Source: Oricola cellulosilytica
Lineage (GTDB): Bacteria > Pseudomonadota > Alphaproteobacteria > Rhizobiales > Rhizobiaceae
Reading direction: 5' to 3'
Length of the DNA: 64,000 nucleotides
Assembly: GCF_019966575.1 (NCBI RefSeq)
Contig: NZ_JAINFK010000008.1
Span: forward strand, 1 to 64,000
This document shows, piece after piece, positions 51,755 through 59,359 of this stretch; position 1 is the first letter of the stretch, and each line of letters opens with the position of its first letter. The notes beneath the pieces were generated by a model. The model was not told the origin of the DNA and searched no databases. It saw only the letters and a list, made by a program, of their open reading frames with translations. A program made the position numbers and the translations under genes.

Positions 51755-52495
51755 ATGGGACTGGGGTCAAACGATAAATCTAGCGGCGATGGTGGACTGA
51801 ACCGACGCATCCTAGATGTGATGGAACACGTCGAGTACCGGCGAATCACGGCGTCCGAGGATTTTGAGGCGATAGGGAGACTCCGGAGCCAAGCTTTCGA
51901 CGCGCGTTATATCTACGCAAAGGGAATGGCGAACTCTGCCGTGGACGAGACGGACCGTGCGCCGAACGCCTATGTCTTCGGGATGTACTACTACGGCGAG
52001 CTGGTTTCTACTGTTCGCCTTCAGGTTGTATCGAAAGAGTACCCGACCTCTGTTTCCACTTCTCTCTTTCCCAGCACGCTGAAGCCGCTGATAGAACAAG
52101 GTATGAGCTTCATTGATCCCACGCGTCTGGCGGTAGATGAGCGCATTTCTCACCTCGTTCCGGGATTGCCACTCATTATGCTCCGCACGGCCGTCATGGC
52201 GACGACCTATTTCGAAGCGGATTTCTGCCTTTCGCTTGTCAAGGAGGGCCATGCACCATTCTACCGGCGAGTGTTCCGTTCTACGGCGCTTGCCGGACCG
52301 GAACAGTTCGACTTATTTGCGTTTCCTGCGGTTCTTTTCGCGAGTCCTCGTCAAAACGAAGCAGACATCTGTCGGCGTTATCCGCTGTTCTGCTATACCG
52401 AGAGCGAACGGCGACTGATGTTCGAGACCCCGGCCAGCGGTGCTTTGCCTCTTGTAGTCGTTCCGACCGCGAAGGTAGCCGCGAAGGCAGCGTGA
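51755..52495 (+). CDS. FeeM-like N-acyl amino acid synthase
   Basis: 246 residues with an acyltransferase fold distantly related to AHL synthases. Recognisable parts are FEAIGRLRSQAFDARYIYAKGM, AYVFGMYYYGELVSTVRLQVVS, MSFIDPTRLAVDERI, LIMLRTAVMATTYFEADFCLSLVKEGHAPFYRRVF. FeeM-type enzymes transfer a fatty acyl chain from ACP to an amino acid. ATG 51755 is preferred; GTG 51695 would add 20 hydrophobic-aromatic residues. It follows the c-di-GMP gene after 176 bases and is not accompanied by a LuxR gene, so quorum signalling is not implied. Confidence 0.8.
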   Translation: MGLGSNDKSSGDGGLNRRILDVMEHVEYRRITASEDFEAIGRLRSQAFDARYIYAKGMANSAVDETDRAPNAYVFGMYYYGELVSTVRLQVVSKEYPTSVSTSLFPSTLKPLIEQGMSFIDPTRLAVDERISHLVPGLPLIMLRTAVMATTYFEADFCLSLVKEGHAPFYRRVFRSTALAGPEQFDLFAFPAVLFASPRQNEADICRRYPLFCYTESERRLMFETPASGALPLVVVPTAKVAAKAA

Positions 52496-52585
52496 TCCCA
52501 TAATAGGTAGTGCGGGGCATTGATGTCGGTTCGCGTTTTCGCTAATCGCAGCAACGATACTGAATTGCGTAGCGGAGCGAGCGAA

Positions 52586-52810
52586 ATGGCCGAAGATTAT
52601 CCGTCGGGTACTGCCGAAACCGGAGCCGACATGGACTATCCAGAACACGAACGGACGTATGGAATGTTCATTGCGATGAGCAAGTGGGGGGTCATCGCAT
52701 GCGTAGCGCTTCTCATTGCGATGGCCTTTGGCTTCTTTGCCGGCGGTGGACTGTTCGGGGGCGTTATCGCATTTGCTGCGCTGATCATTCTGGCCTATTT
52801 CATTCTCTGA
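52586..52810 (+). CDS. aa3-type cytochrome c oxidase subunit IV-like small protein
   Basis: 74 residues. The C-terminal 55 (YPEHERTYGMFIAMSKWGVIACVALLIAMAFGFFAGGG...) match the bacterial aa3-type COX subunit IV domain, with one membrane helix plus a second hydrophobic stretch. ATG 52586 has GGAG upstream; ATG 52523 would add 21 non-conserved residues. It precedes the transhydrogenase operon by 87 bases, an arrangement I recall from other alphaproteobacteria. Confidence 0.85.
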   Translation: MAEDYPSGTAETGADMDYPEHERTYGMFIAMSKWGVIACVALLIAMAFGFFAGGGLFGGVIAFAALIILAYFIL

Positions 52811-52897
52811 CCATATGGCGGCATGTCCGCGCCGTGGCTCTGGATTCGTCGTGACGACCTTTCCGGACGAACGACTGACTGATTGAGGGGGGTGCGC

Positions 52898-54169
52898 GTG
52901 TCGATCACAATTTTTGTTCCGAGGGAATCGGGCGCGGATGAGCCACGCGTCGCCGCTTCGCCCGACAGCGTCAAGAAACTGACGGGACTCGGCTGTTCCG
53001 TACTCGTTGAGAGAGGGGCCGGCGAGATGTCGCGCATCTCCGATGAAGAGTACGATAAGGCCGGGGCAAAGATTGCGGCCGCTTCCGACATTAGGAAGGC
53101 GGACGTCGTGCTTTGCGTGCGCCGTCCGGACAGCAGGCTGAGCCAGATCAAGAAGGGTGCCGCGATCCTGGCGATCATGGATCCTTTCGAGGCCGACAAG
53201 GAACTTGCGGCGATGGCCAAGGCGGGGGTTTCGGCCTTTGCGATGGAACTGATGCCGCGCATCACGCGTGCCCAGGTGATGGACGTTCTGTCGTCGCAGG
53301 CAAACCTCGCCGGATACCAGGCGGTGATTGACGCGGCCCATTTGTACGACCGAGCGCTTCCAATGATGATGACGGCAGCCGGGACAGTTCCGGCCGCAAA
53401 GGCCTTTGTCATGGGGGCGGGCGTTGCCGGCCTCCAGGCCATCGCGACCGCCAGGCGGCTGGGCGCCGCGGTGACCGCAACAGATGTGCGGGCGGCGGCG
53501 GGCGAGCAGGTGCAGTCGCTTGGCGCCAAGTTCATCATGACGGACGCGTTGAAGGATGCTTCGGGAGAGGGCGGCTATGCGCGGGAATTGACTGCCGAGG
53601 AGCGGAAGGCTCAGTCAGAGCTCGTCGCCTCACATATCGCCAAGCAGGATATCGTCATCACCACCGCTCTCATCCCCGGTCGTCCTGCACCCAAACTGGT
53701 GACCACGGCGATGATCGAATCGATGAGACCGGGTGCGGTCATCATCGATCTTGCAGTGGAGCGCGGCGGAAATGTCGAAGGCGCGAAACCCGACGAAGTC
53801 GTTACGATTGGCGGCGTCAGAGTGGCCGGCTACCTGAACATGCCCGGAAAGATCGCCGCCTCGGCATCGCTCCTCTACGCGAAAAACCTGCTCGCGTTTC
53901 TGGAAACGATGATCGACAAGGAAGCCGGGAAGCTGTCAATCGACCGGGATGACGAACTCGTCAAGGCAACGCTGCTGACCCACGATGGCGCGATCGTGCA
54001 TGACCGTTTCGGCGGTTCGGCTCCGGCGAAGACAGTTCCCTCCGCCAAGAAGGCCTCCGCCCGCAAGACCCCGGCGAAAAAGACACCGGCCGCAAAGAAA
54101 GCGGCGGCGGGGGCGAAGAAGCCAGACGCCGGAGACGCGACCGTAAAATCCGAAGACAAGGGGGCCTGA
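52898..54169 (+). CDS. pntAA: NAD(P) transhydrogenase alpha subunit part 1 (PntAA)
   Basis: 423 residues, domain I of proton-translocating transhydrogenase, which binds NAD(H). Motifs: [74 protein letters not shown] in segments, and [18 protein letters not shown] 52898 follows GAGGGGGG and yields [11 protein letters not shown]. Beyond about residue 372 comes an unusual basic low-complexity tail of 50 residues ([20 protein letters not shown]). Four bases separate it from pntAB. The enzyme feeds NADPH from NADH using the proton gradient. Confidence 0.93.
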   Translation: MSITIFVPRESGADEPRVAASPDSVKKLTGLGCSVLVERGAGEMSRISDEEYDKAGAKIAAASDIRKADVVLCVRRPDSRLSQIKKGAAILAIMDPFEADKELAAMAKAGVSAFAMELMPRITRAQVMDVLSSQANLAGYQAVIDAAHLYDRALPMMMTAAGTVPAAKAFVMGAGVAGLQAIATARRLGAAVTATDVRAAAGEQVQSLGAKFIMTDALKDASGEGGYARELTAEERKAQSELVASHIAKQDIVITTALIPGRPAPKLVTTAMIESMRPGAVIIDLAVERGGNVEGAKPDEVVTIGGVRVAGYLNMPGKIAASASLLYAKNLLAFLETMIDKEAGKLSIDRDDELVKATLLTHDGAIVHDRFGGSAPAKTVPSAKKASARKTPAKKTPAAKKAAAGAKKPDAGDATVKSEDKGA

Positions 54170-54173
54170 CGCC

Positions 54174-54605
54174 ATGGCTGAGACTGCTTTAGACAGGGCG
54201 ATGGAGAGCCTCGAAACGGCGATCGAGGGGGTCCGTGAGGCCGCATCGGAATTATCACAGAATGCGGAAGCTGTCGGCGATGCCGCGGCGGCTGCGGCGC
54301 AGGGGGTGTCCGGGGGCGCCATCGACCCCTTCATCTTCCGGTTTGCGATCTTCGTGCTGGCAATCTTCGTCGGATATTACGTCGTCTGGTCGGTGACGCC
54401 GGCGCTTCATACCCCTCTCATGGCCGTCACCAACGCCATCTCCTCAGTGATCGTGGTCGGCGCGTTGCTGGCGGTCGGGATCTCGGCAAGCGGTCTTGCG
54501 ACCGGCTTCGGTTTCGTTGCGCTGGTGCTTGCCAGCGTCAACATCTTCGGCGGGTTTCTCGTCACCCAGCGCATGCTTGCCATGTACAAGAAAAAAGAAA
54601 AGTGA
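54174..54605 (+). CDS. pntAB: NAD(P) transhydrogenase alpha subunit part 2 (PntAB)
   Basis: 143 residues, membrane domain. Three to four helices lie after residue 50 ([57 protein letters not shown]). It carries an N-terminal cytoplasmic extension of about 50 residues ([20 protein letters not shown]...) that is acidic and helix-prone, longer than the usual PntAB. Partner of PntAA and PntB. Confidence 0.92.
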   Translation: MAETALDRAMESLETAIEGVREAASELSQNAEAVGDAAAAAAQGVSGGAIDPFIFRFAIFVLAIFVGYYVVWSVTPALHTPLMAVTNAISSVIVVGALLAVGISASGLATGFGFVALVLASVNIFGGFLVTQRMLAMYKKKEK

Positions 54606-54616
54606 GGCACTGAACC

Positions 54617-56014
54617 ATGGCACACAACCTCGCTGCGTTCCTGTATCTCGTATCCGGCATCCTGTTTATCCTTGCCTTGCGCGGGCTCTCGCACCCCACG
54701 ACCAGCCGACGCGGCAACACCTACGGCATGATCGGCATGGCGATCGCCATCGGCACGACGCTGATCCTCGCCAGCCCGGGCTTCGGCGGCCTGGTGCTGA
54801 TTCTGGTGGGTCTGGCGATGGGCGGCGGCGCGGGCGCCTATATCGCCCAGCGCATTCCGATGACCGCAATGCCGCAGCTCGTGGCCGCGTTTCACTCGCT
54901 TGTCGGTCTTGCTGCCGTGCTTGTGGCCGCGGCAGCGATCTACACGCCCTCCTCTTTCGGCATCGGCGAGGTCGGATCGATCCATGCGCAGGCTCTGATC
55001 GAGATGTCGCTCGGCGTGGCGATCGGCGCGATCACCTTTACCGGTTCGATCATCGCCTTCCTGAAACTGGACGGCAGGATGTCGGGAAAGCCGATCATGC
55101 TGCCGGGACGCCATGCGCTCAACGCGGGGTTGGGCCTCGCGCTGGTTGTGCTCGTCGTCGTGCTCGTGGCCACGGAAAGCCATTTTGTGTTCTGGCTTAT
55201 TGTTGCCCTTTCCCTGTTGCTGGGCGTGCTGATCATCATTCCGATCGGTGGCGCGGACATGCCGGTGGTCGTCTCGATGCTGAACTCCTATTCAGGATGG
55301 GCGGCCGCGGGTATCGGCTTCACGCTCGGCAATTTGGCGCTGATAATCACCGGCGCGCTGGTCGGCTCATCGGGCGCGATCCTGTCCTATATCATGTGCA
55401 AGGGAATGAACCGCTCGTTCATCTCGGTCATTCTCGGCGGGTTCGGCGGCGAGACAGCGGCGGCCGCGGATGACGGTATCGAGCGGACCGTCAAGCAGGG
55501 GTCCGCCGACGACGCGGCCTTCCTGATGCAGAACGCGTCGAAGGTTATCATTGTCCCGGGTTACGGGATGGCCGTCGCGCAGGCGCAGCACGCGCTGCGC
55601 GAGCTTGCCGACACTCTCAAGGAGGCGGGCGTCGAGGTGTCTTACGCCATCCACCCGGTTGCGGGACGGATGCCCGGCCACATGAACGTGCTCTTAGCGG
55701 AGGCGAACGTGCCGTATGACGAGGTGTTCGAACTGGAGGACATCAACAGCGCGTTCGCGCAAGCGGATGTCGCCTATGTCATCGGCGCCAATGACGTCAC
55801 GAACCCGGCGGCGCGCGACGATCCGTCGTCGCCGATCTACGGAATGCCGATCCTCGACGTCGACAAGGCGAAGACGTGCCTGTTCGTGAAGCGCTCCCTC
55901 GGCTCTGGCTATGCCGGGATCGACAACACGCTGTTCTACAAGGACGGTACGATGATGCTGCTCGGTGACGCCAAGAAAATGACGGAGGAAATCGTCAAGG
56001 CGATGGAGCACTGA
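54617..56014 (+). CDS. pntB: NAD(P) transhydrogenase beta subunit
   Basis: 465 residues. The N-terminal 280 hold about nine membrane helices (GMIGMAIAIGTTLILA, RIPMTAMPQLVAAFHSLVGLAAVL). The C-terminal domain III binds NADPH with VIIVPGYGMAVAQAQH (about residue 312), HPVAGRMPGHMNVLLAEA, GANDVTNPAARDDPSSPIYGMPIL and VKRSLGSGYAGIDNTLF. Last gene of the operon, closed by a strong terminator. Confidence 0.95.
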   Translation: MAHNLAAFLYLVSGILFILALRGLSHPTTSRRGNTYGMIGMAIAIGTTLILASPGFGGLVLILVGLAMGGGAGAYIAQRIPMTAMPQLVAAFHSLVGLAAVLVAAAAIYTPSSFGIGEVGSIHAQALIEMSLGVAIGAITFTGSIIAFLKLDGRMSGKPIMLPGRHALNAGLGLALVVLVVVLVATESHFVFWLIVALSLLLGVLIIIPIGGADMPVVVSMLNSYSGWAAAGIGFTLGNLALIITGALVGSSGAILSYIMCKGMNRSFISVILGGFGGETAAAADDGIERTVKQGSADDAAFLMQNASKVIIVPGYGMAVAQAQHALRELADTLKEAGVEVSYAIHPVAGRMPGHMNVLLAEANVPYDEVFELEDINSAFAQADVAYVIGANDVTNPAARDDPSSPIYGMPILDVDKAKTCLFVKRSLGSGYAGIDNTLFYKDGTMMLLGDAKKMTEEIVKAMEH

Positions 56015-56040
56015 GGGCGATCTCTATCGCGAACAAGAAA

Positions 56041-56070
56041 CGCCGGTCTCCTCGACCGGCGCTTTTGTTT
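56041..56070 (+). terminator. Rho-independent terminator after pntB
   Basis: 8-base stem (CGCCGGTC / GACCGGCG, loop TCCTC) followed by CTTTTGTTT, 26 bases after the pntB stop. The A-rich bases on the other side allow it to serve the convergent TPR gene too. Confidence 0.88.
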
Positions 56071-56086
56071 GACCCTAACTTTGGCG

Positions 56087-56971
56087 TCAGGCGCCGCCCA
56101 CTCGGGCCAGGCCGCTTCGGGCAGGCTCGTATTTGGCGTCGAGCTGTAGAGCCCGCTGGAAAGACTTGCGCGCCTTGTCTCTCTCGCCACGCCGCTCGTA
56201 GATCAGTCCCTGATTCGCCCAGCTCTCCGCCACGCTATCGTCCAGACGCAGGGCGTAGTTGACGTCGTCAAACGCATTATCGAGCTGGTTCGTGGCGATG
56301 TAGGAGATGCCGCGTCCGTTATAGGGCTCGGGTGCACTCGGCTGCAGAGAGATCGCCGTCGAAAAATCGTCGATCGCAAAATCATGCTGGCCTTGTGTCT
56401 GATAGACCAATCCGCGGCGGTGATAGGCGCGGGGATCGGTCGTGTCTAGCTGGATCGCCTTCTGGAAATCGTTGAAAGCCTCCTGTGTCCGGCCGGCGCG
56501 CCTGTAGAGTTCGCCCCGTCCGATATAGGCCGCCTCGTAACTGGGATTGATCTGTATGGCGCGGTTGTAGTCTTCCGCAGACCGACCCAGGTCCCCGGTG
56601 AAACGGTAGATCAGGGCCCGGTTCGCGTACGCTTCGAAGAAGCGTGGATTGAGTTGGATGGCGCGGTCGAAGTCGCGAATGGCCTCCTGGTAGCGGCCGG
56701 CCCGACCGAAGGCCGAACCGCGCACGTTGTAGGCGCTCGGATCAGACGGGTTCGCGCGAATGACAGCGGTGAGCGAGGCAAGGTTCTGTTCGCTGCCCTG
56801 GTCTTCCTCGATCGTCGATCCGAACTGCGAGTCGACGGACGCGGTCTGACAGCCGGCGAGCGCGAGGCTGATTACAGCCGCATTCGCCAACAGGCGATAG
56901 CGGAGTGACCGGCCGCTCGTACCGGTGCGGCGGGTTGCTTTTTCTGCTGTCTCGGCCGGTGTCGCCATCAT
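56087..56971 (-). CDS. TPR-repeat lipoprotein
   Basis: 294 residues. A signal peptide with lipobox LALAGC (Cys near residue 41) predicts membrane anchoring, probably to the outer membrane. About seven tetratricopeptide repeats follow, each with the A-Y-x-x-R-G/A pattern (AYNVRGSAFGRAGRYQEAIRDF, AYANRALIYRFTGDLGRSAEDY, AYIGRGELYRRAGRTQEAFNDF and so on). This resembles NlpI-like scaffolds for envelope enzymes. ATG 56971 with GGGGAA is used instead of the frame start at 57028. Function not established. Confidence 0.88.
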   Translation of the reverse strand: MMATPAETAEKATRRTGTSGRSLRYRLLANAAVISLALAGCQTASVDSQFGSTIEEDQGSEQNLASLTAVIRANPSDPSAYNVRGSAFGRAGRYQEAIRDFDRAIQLNPRFFEAYANRALIYRFTGDLGRSAEDYNRAIQINPSYEAAYIGRGELYRRAGRTQEAFNDFQKAIQLDTTDPRAYHRRGLVYQTQGQHDFAIDDFSTAISLQPSAPEPYNGRGISYIATNQLDNAFDDVNYALRLDDSVAESWANQGLIYERRGERDKARKSFQRALQLDAKYEPARSGLARVGGA

Positions 56972-57074
56972 TCGTATTCCCCGGGTTCTCGTGCGCGCCT
57001 CAAACGCAAAAAGGCGGCGCCGTTTCATCCAGCACCACCTTTCGTGTCAAATAAAGACGAAATCGCGACAGTGA

Positions 57075-57293
57075 TCAGCGACCGCCGCCGAGGAGGCCTT
57101 CGCGCTGCGCCCGCTTGCGCGCAAGCTTGCGTGACCGGCGTACCGCTTCCGCCTTTTCCCGGGCGCGCTTCTCGGACGGCTTTTCATAGTGGCCGCGCAT
57201 CTTCATCTCGCGGAAGACGCCTTCCCGCTGCAGCTTTTTCTTCAGCACACGGAGTGCCTGGTCGACATTGTTTTCGCGGACGAGAACTTGCAC
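57075..57293 (-). CDS. rpsU: 30S ribosomal protein S21
   Basis: 72 residues starting from GTG 57293: [20 protein letters not shown], then the highly conserved [16 protein letters not shown] and a basic tail ending [22 protein letters not shown] lies upstream. S21 binds the 30S platform near the anti-Shine-Dalgarno end of 16S rRNA. The open frame runs 39 codons further upstream, but those residues are not S21-like. It is separated by about 100 bases from the downstream TPR gene. Confidence 0.95.
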   Translation of the reverse strand: MQVLVRENNVDQALRVLKKKLQREGVFREMKMRGHYEKPSEKRAREKAEAVRRSRKLARKRAQREGLLGGGR

Positions 57294-57756
57294 GTGGATT
57301 CGATCTCTCTCTTGGCGTTGACACCCTTGACGGACATAACAATCCGCCCCGCGACGAATGCGCCGCAGAATCTGGACTGCCGGGTAGCAGAATTGCCGCC
57401 CGATGTCCACTGCCGTGCACCATGGCGCGACGAAAAATGCGCCAGCCGAATCGGCAGACCTTATTCACGCAGGCATCACGCTTGTCACACGCGCGGACGG
57501 GTACGGTGATTTCGCTCCCCAAGATCCCCTCCCGATCTTCGGAAACGTTTGGAGTTTGACGATCTCGACCCCCCAGTTTGGATCGTCAAAGGAAGGCAGG
57601 GTGCAACGCCCCATCCCCCTGCCTTCCTTCCCCCTCGTCCGCTGCAGGGCGTCATCCCGGGTCGCAATAAGGGCAGGGTGTCGCGCCGCCGCGCGTTAGT
57701 GCTACAGTTTGCGAGCACGCTTGCATGCGTGACGGACTCACACTGATCGACGGAGC
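57294..57756. other. Intergenic region between rpsU and soxB
   Basis: 463 bases with no convincing protein gene. It should contain the rpsU promoter (minus) and the sox promoter (plus). The part at 57521-57627 holds three hairpins in series, listed separately. The last 130 bases lead to CGGAGC before the soxB ATG. No T-box, SAM or glycine riboswitch core was recognised. Confidence 0.5.
57521..57627. repeat. Three consecutive inverted repeats upstream of soxB
   Basis: Hairpin 1: AAGATC/GATCTT at 57521-57539 (loop 7). Hairpin 2: TTTGACGATC/GATCGTCAAA at 57555-57590 (loop 16). Hairpin 3: GGAAGGCAGGG/CCCTGCCTTCC at 57591-57627 (loop 15). Hairpins 2 and 3 abut exactly. The arrangement may be a structured leader RNA, an operator cluster or a small palindromic mobile repeat. 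Confidence 0.65.
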
Positions 57757-59019
57757 ATGATTGCGGTGCGGCGATATTCCGGATTTGCACTGGTGCGCGA
57801 GGCGATGCGCGGCCACAAGGGGTGGGGACAGCAGTGGTCCTCGCCGGAACCGAAGAAAGAATACGACGTCATCATCGTAGGGGCGGGCGGACATGGCCTT
57901 GCAACCGCCTATTACCTCGCCAAGGAACATGGCATCACCAACATCGCCGTCCTGGAGAAGGGCTGGCTCGGCGGCGGCAACACCGGCCGCAACACCACGA
58001 TTATCCGGTCGAACTATCTCTACGACGAGTCCGCCGGGCTTTACGATCACGCGGTGAAGCTGTGGGAAAACCTGTCGCAAGATCTCAATTACAATGTCAT
58101 GTATTCACCGCGCGGCGTCATGATGCTGGCGCACAATGTGCACGACGTGCAGGTGTTCAAGCGCCACATCCACGCCAACCGCCTGAACGGGGTCGACAAT
58201 GAGTGGCTGACACCGGAAGCGGCCAAGGAATACTGTCCACCCTTGAACATTTCGCAGTCAGCGCGCTATCCGGTGATGGGAGCGGCATTGCAGAGGCGCG
58301 GCGGAACGGCCCGGCATGACGCGGTCGCATGGGGTTATGCCCGGGCGGCGTCGGATCGCGGTGTGCATGTGATCCAGAACTGCGAGGTGACCGGCGTCCG
58401 GCGCGGGGGCAACGGACAGGTCACCGGCGTCGAGACCTCCCGCGGCTTTATCGGCGCCAAGAAGGTGGGCGTGGTTGCAGCTGGACACACATCCGTCATC
58501 ATGGAGATGGCCGATGTTCGCATGCCGCTCGAAAGCTTTCCGCTGCAAGCGCTCGTTTCGGAGCCGGTCAAGCCGTGCTTTCCCTGCGTCGTGATGTCGA
58601 ACACGGTCCACGCATACATCTCCCAGTCCGACAAGGGCGAACTGGTGATCGGCGCCGGTACCGATCAGTACACATCCTATTCGCAGACCGGTGGCCTTCA
58701 CATCATCCAGCACACGCTCGATGCGATTTGTGAGATGTTCCCGATGTTCACCCGCATGAAGATGCTGCGTTCGTGGGGCGGAATCGTGGACGTGACGCCG
58801 GACCGCTCCCCGATTATCGCAAAGACGCCGGTGTCGGGGCTCTACGTCAATTGCGGGTGGGGAACCGGAGGTTTCAAGGCGACGCCCGGTTCAGGGCATG
58901 TGTTCGCCCACACCATCGCCAATGACAATCCGCACCGGATCAATACCGCCTATACCATCGAACGGTTCAATTCCGGCCGGCTGATTGACGAGGCGGCGGC
59001 TGCGGCCGTGGCGCACTGA
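57757..59019 (+). CDS. soxB: Sarcosine oxidase subunit beta
   Basis: 420 residues, the catalytic flavin subunit of heterotetrameric sarcosine oxidase. The N-terminus [19 protein letters not shown] is family-typical. FAD binds at [22 protein letters not shown] (about residue 40), and [18 protein letters not shown] follows. The His in [13 protein letters not shown] (about residue 187) is the expected covalent FMN attachment site. The pocket ends with [16 protein letters not shown]. It oxidises sarcosine to glycine with methylene transfer to tetrahydrofolate. First gene of soxBDAG. Confidence 0.95.
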   Translation: MIAVRRYSGFALVREAMRGHKGWGQQWSSPEPKKEYDVIIVGAGGHGLATAYYLAKEHGITNIAVLEKGWLGGGNTGRNTTIIRSNYLYDESAGLYDHAVKLWENLSQDLNYNVMYSPRGVMMLAHNVHDVQVFKRHIHANRLNGVDNEWLTPEAAKEYCPPLNISQSARYPVMGAALQRRGGTARHDAVAWGYARAASDRGVHVIQNCEVTGVRRGGNGQVTGVETSRGFIGAKKVGVVAAGHTSVIMEMADVRMPLESFPLQALVSEPVKPCFPCVVMSNTVHAYISQSDKGELVIGAGTDQYTSYSQTGGLHIIQHTLDAICEMFPMFTRMKMLRSWGGIVDVTPDRSPIIAKTPVSGLYVNCGWGTGGFKATPGSGHVFAHTIANDNPHRINTAYTIERFNSGRLIDEAAAAAVAH

Positions 59020-59029
59020 GAGACTTCAC

Positions 59030-59359
59030 ATGCTTCTGATACACTGCCCCTATTGCGAGGAAGAGCGTCCGGAAATGGAATTCCGGCATGCCGGCGAGGC
59101 GCATCTTGAGCGGCCTAAGAACATCGCCGAAATCAGCGACGAGGCATTTGCCGCCTATTTCTTCTATCGGGACAATCCGAAGGGCGTCGTCTTCGAGCGC
59201 TGGCGCCATCTCCATGGCTGCGCGCGATTCTTCAACGCAGCGCGCGACACCGTTTCCGACAAGTTCCTGACGACCTACAAGGCGGGTCAACCCAAACCCG
59301 ACCTCGTGGGAGCGGCGAACATGAATATTCCGGCAAAATCTGGGAAGAGCGGCAAATGA
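59030..59359 (+). CDS. soxD: Sarcosine oxidase subunit delta
   Basis: 109 residues. Zinc ligands are C6 and C9 in IHCPYCEEERPEMEF, with a His in FRHAGEAH and a later Cys in HLHGCARFF. RDNPKGVVFERWRH is highly conserved. ATG 59030 gives the standard MLLIHCPYC start. The stop overlaps the soxA ATG (ATGA). It is a small structural subunit of the heterotetramer. Confidence 0.94.
   Translation: MLLIHCPYCEEERPEMEFRHAGEAHLERPKNIAEISDEAFAAYFFYRDNPKGVVFERWRHLHGCARFFNAARDTVSDKFLTTYKAGQPKPDLVGAANMNIPAKSGKSGK

Noticed and set aside
51755-52495. FeeM-like gene as a LuxI-type AHL synthase
   Set aside because: The characteristic LuxI residues are not evident and no LuxR homologue is adjacent; the FeeM-like acyl amino acid synthase pattern fits better.
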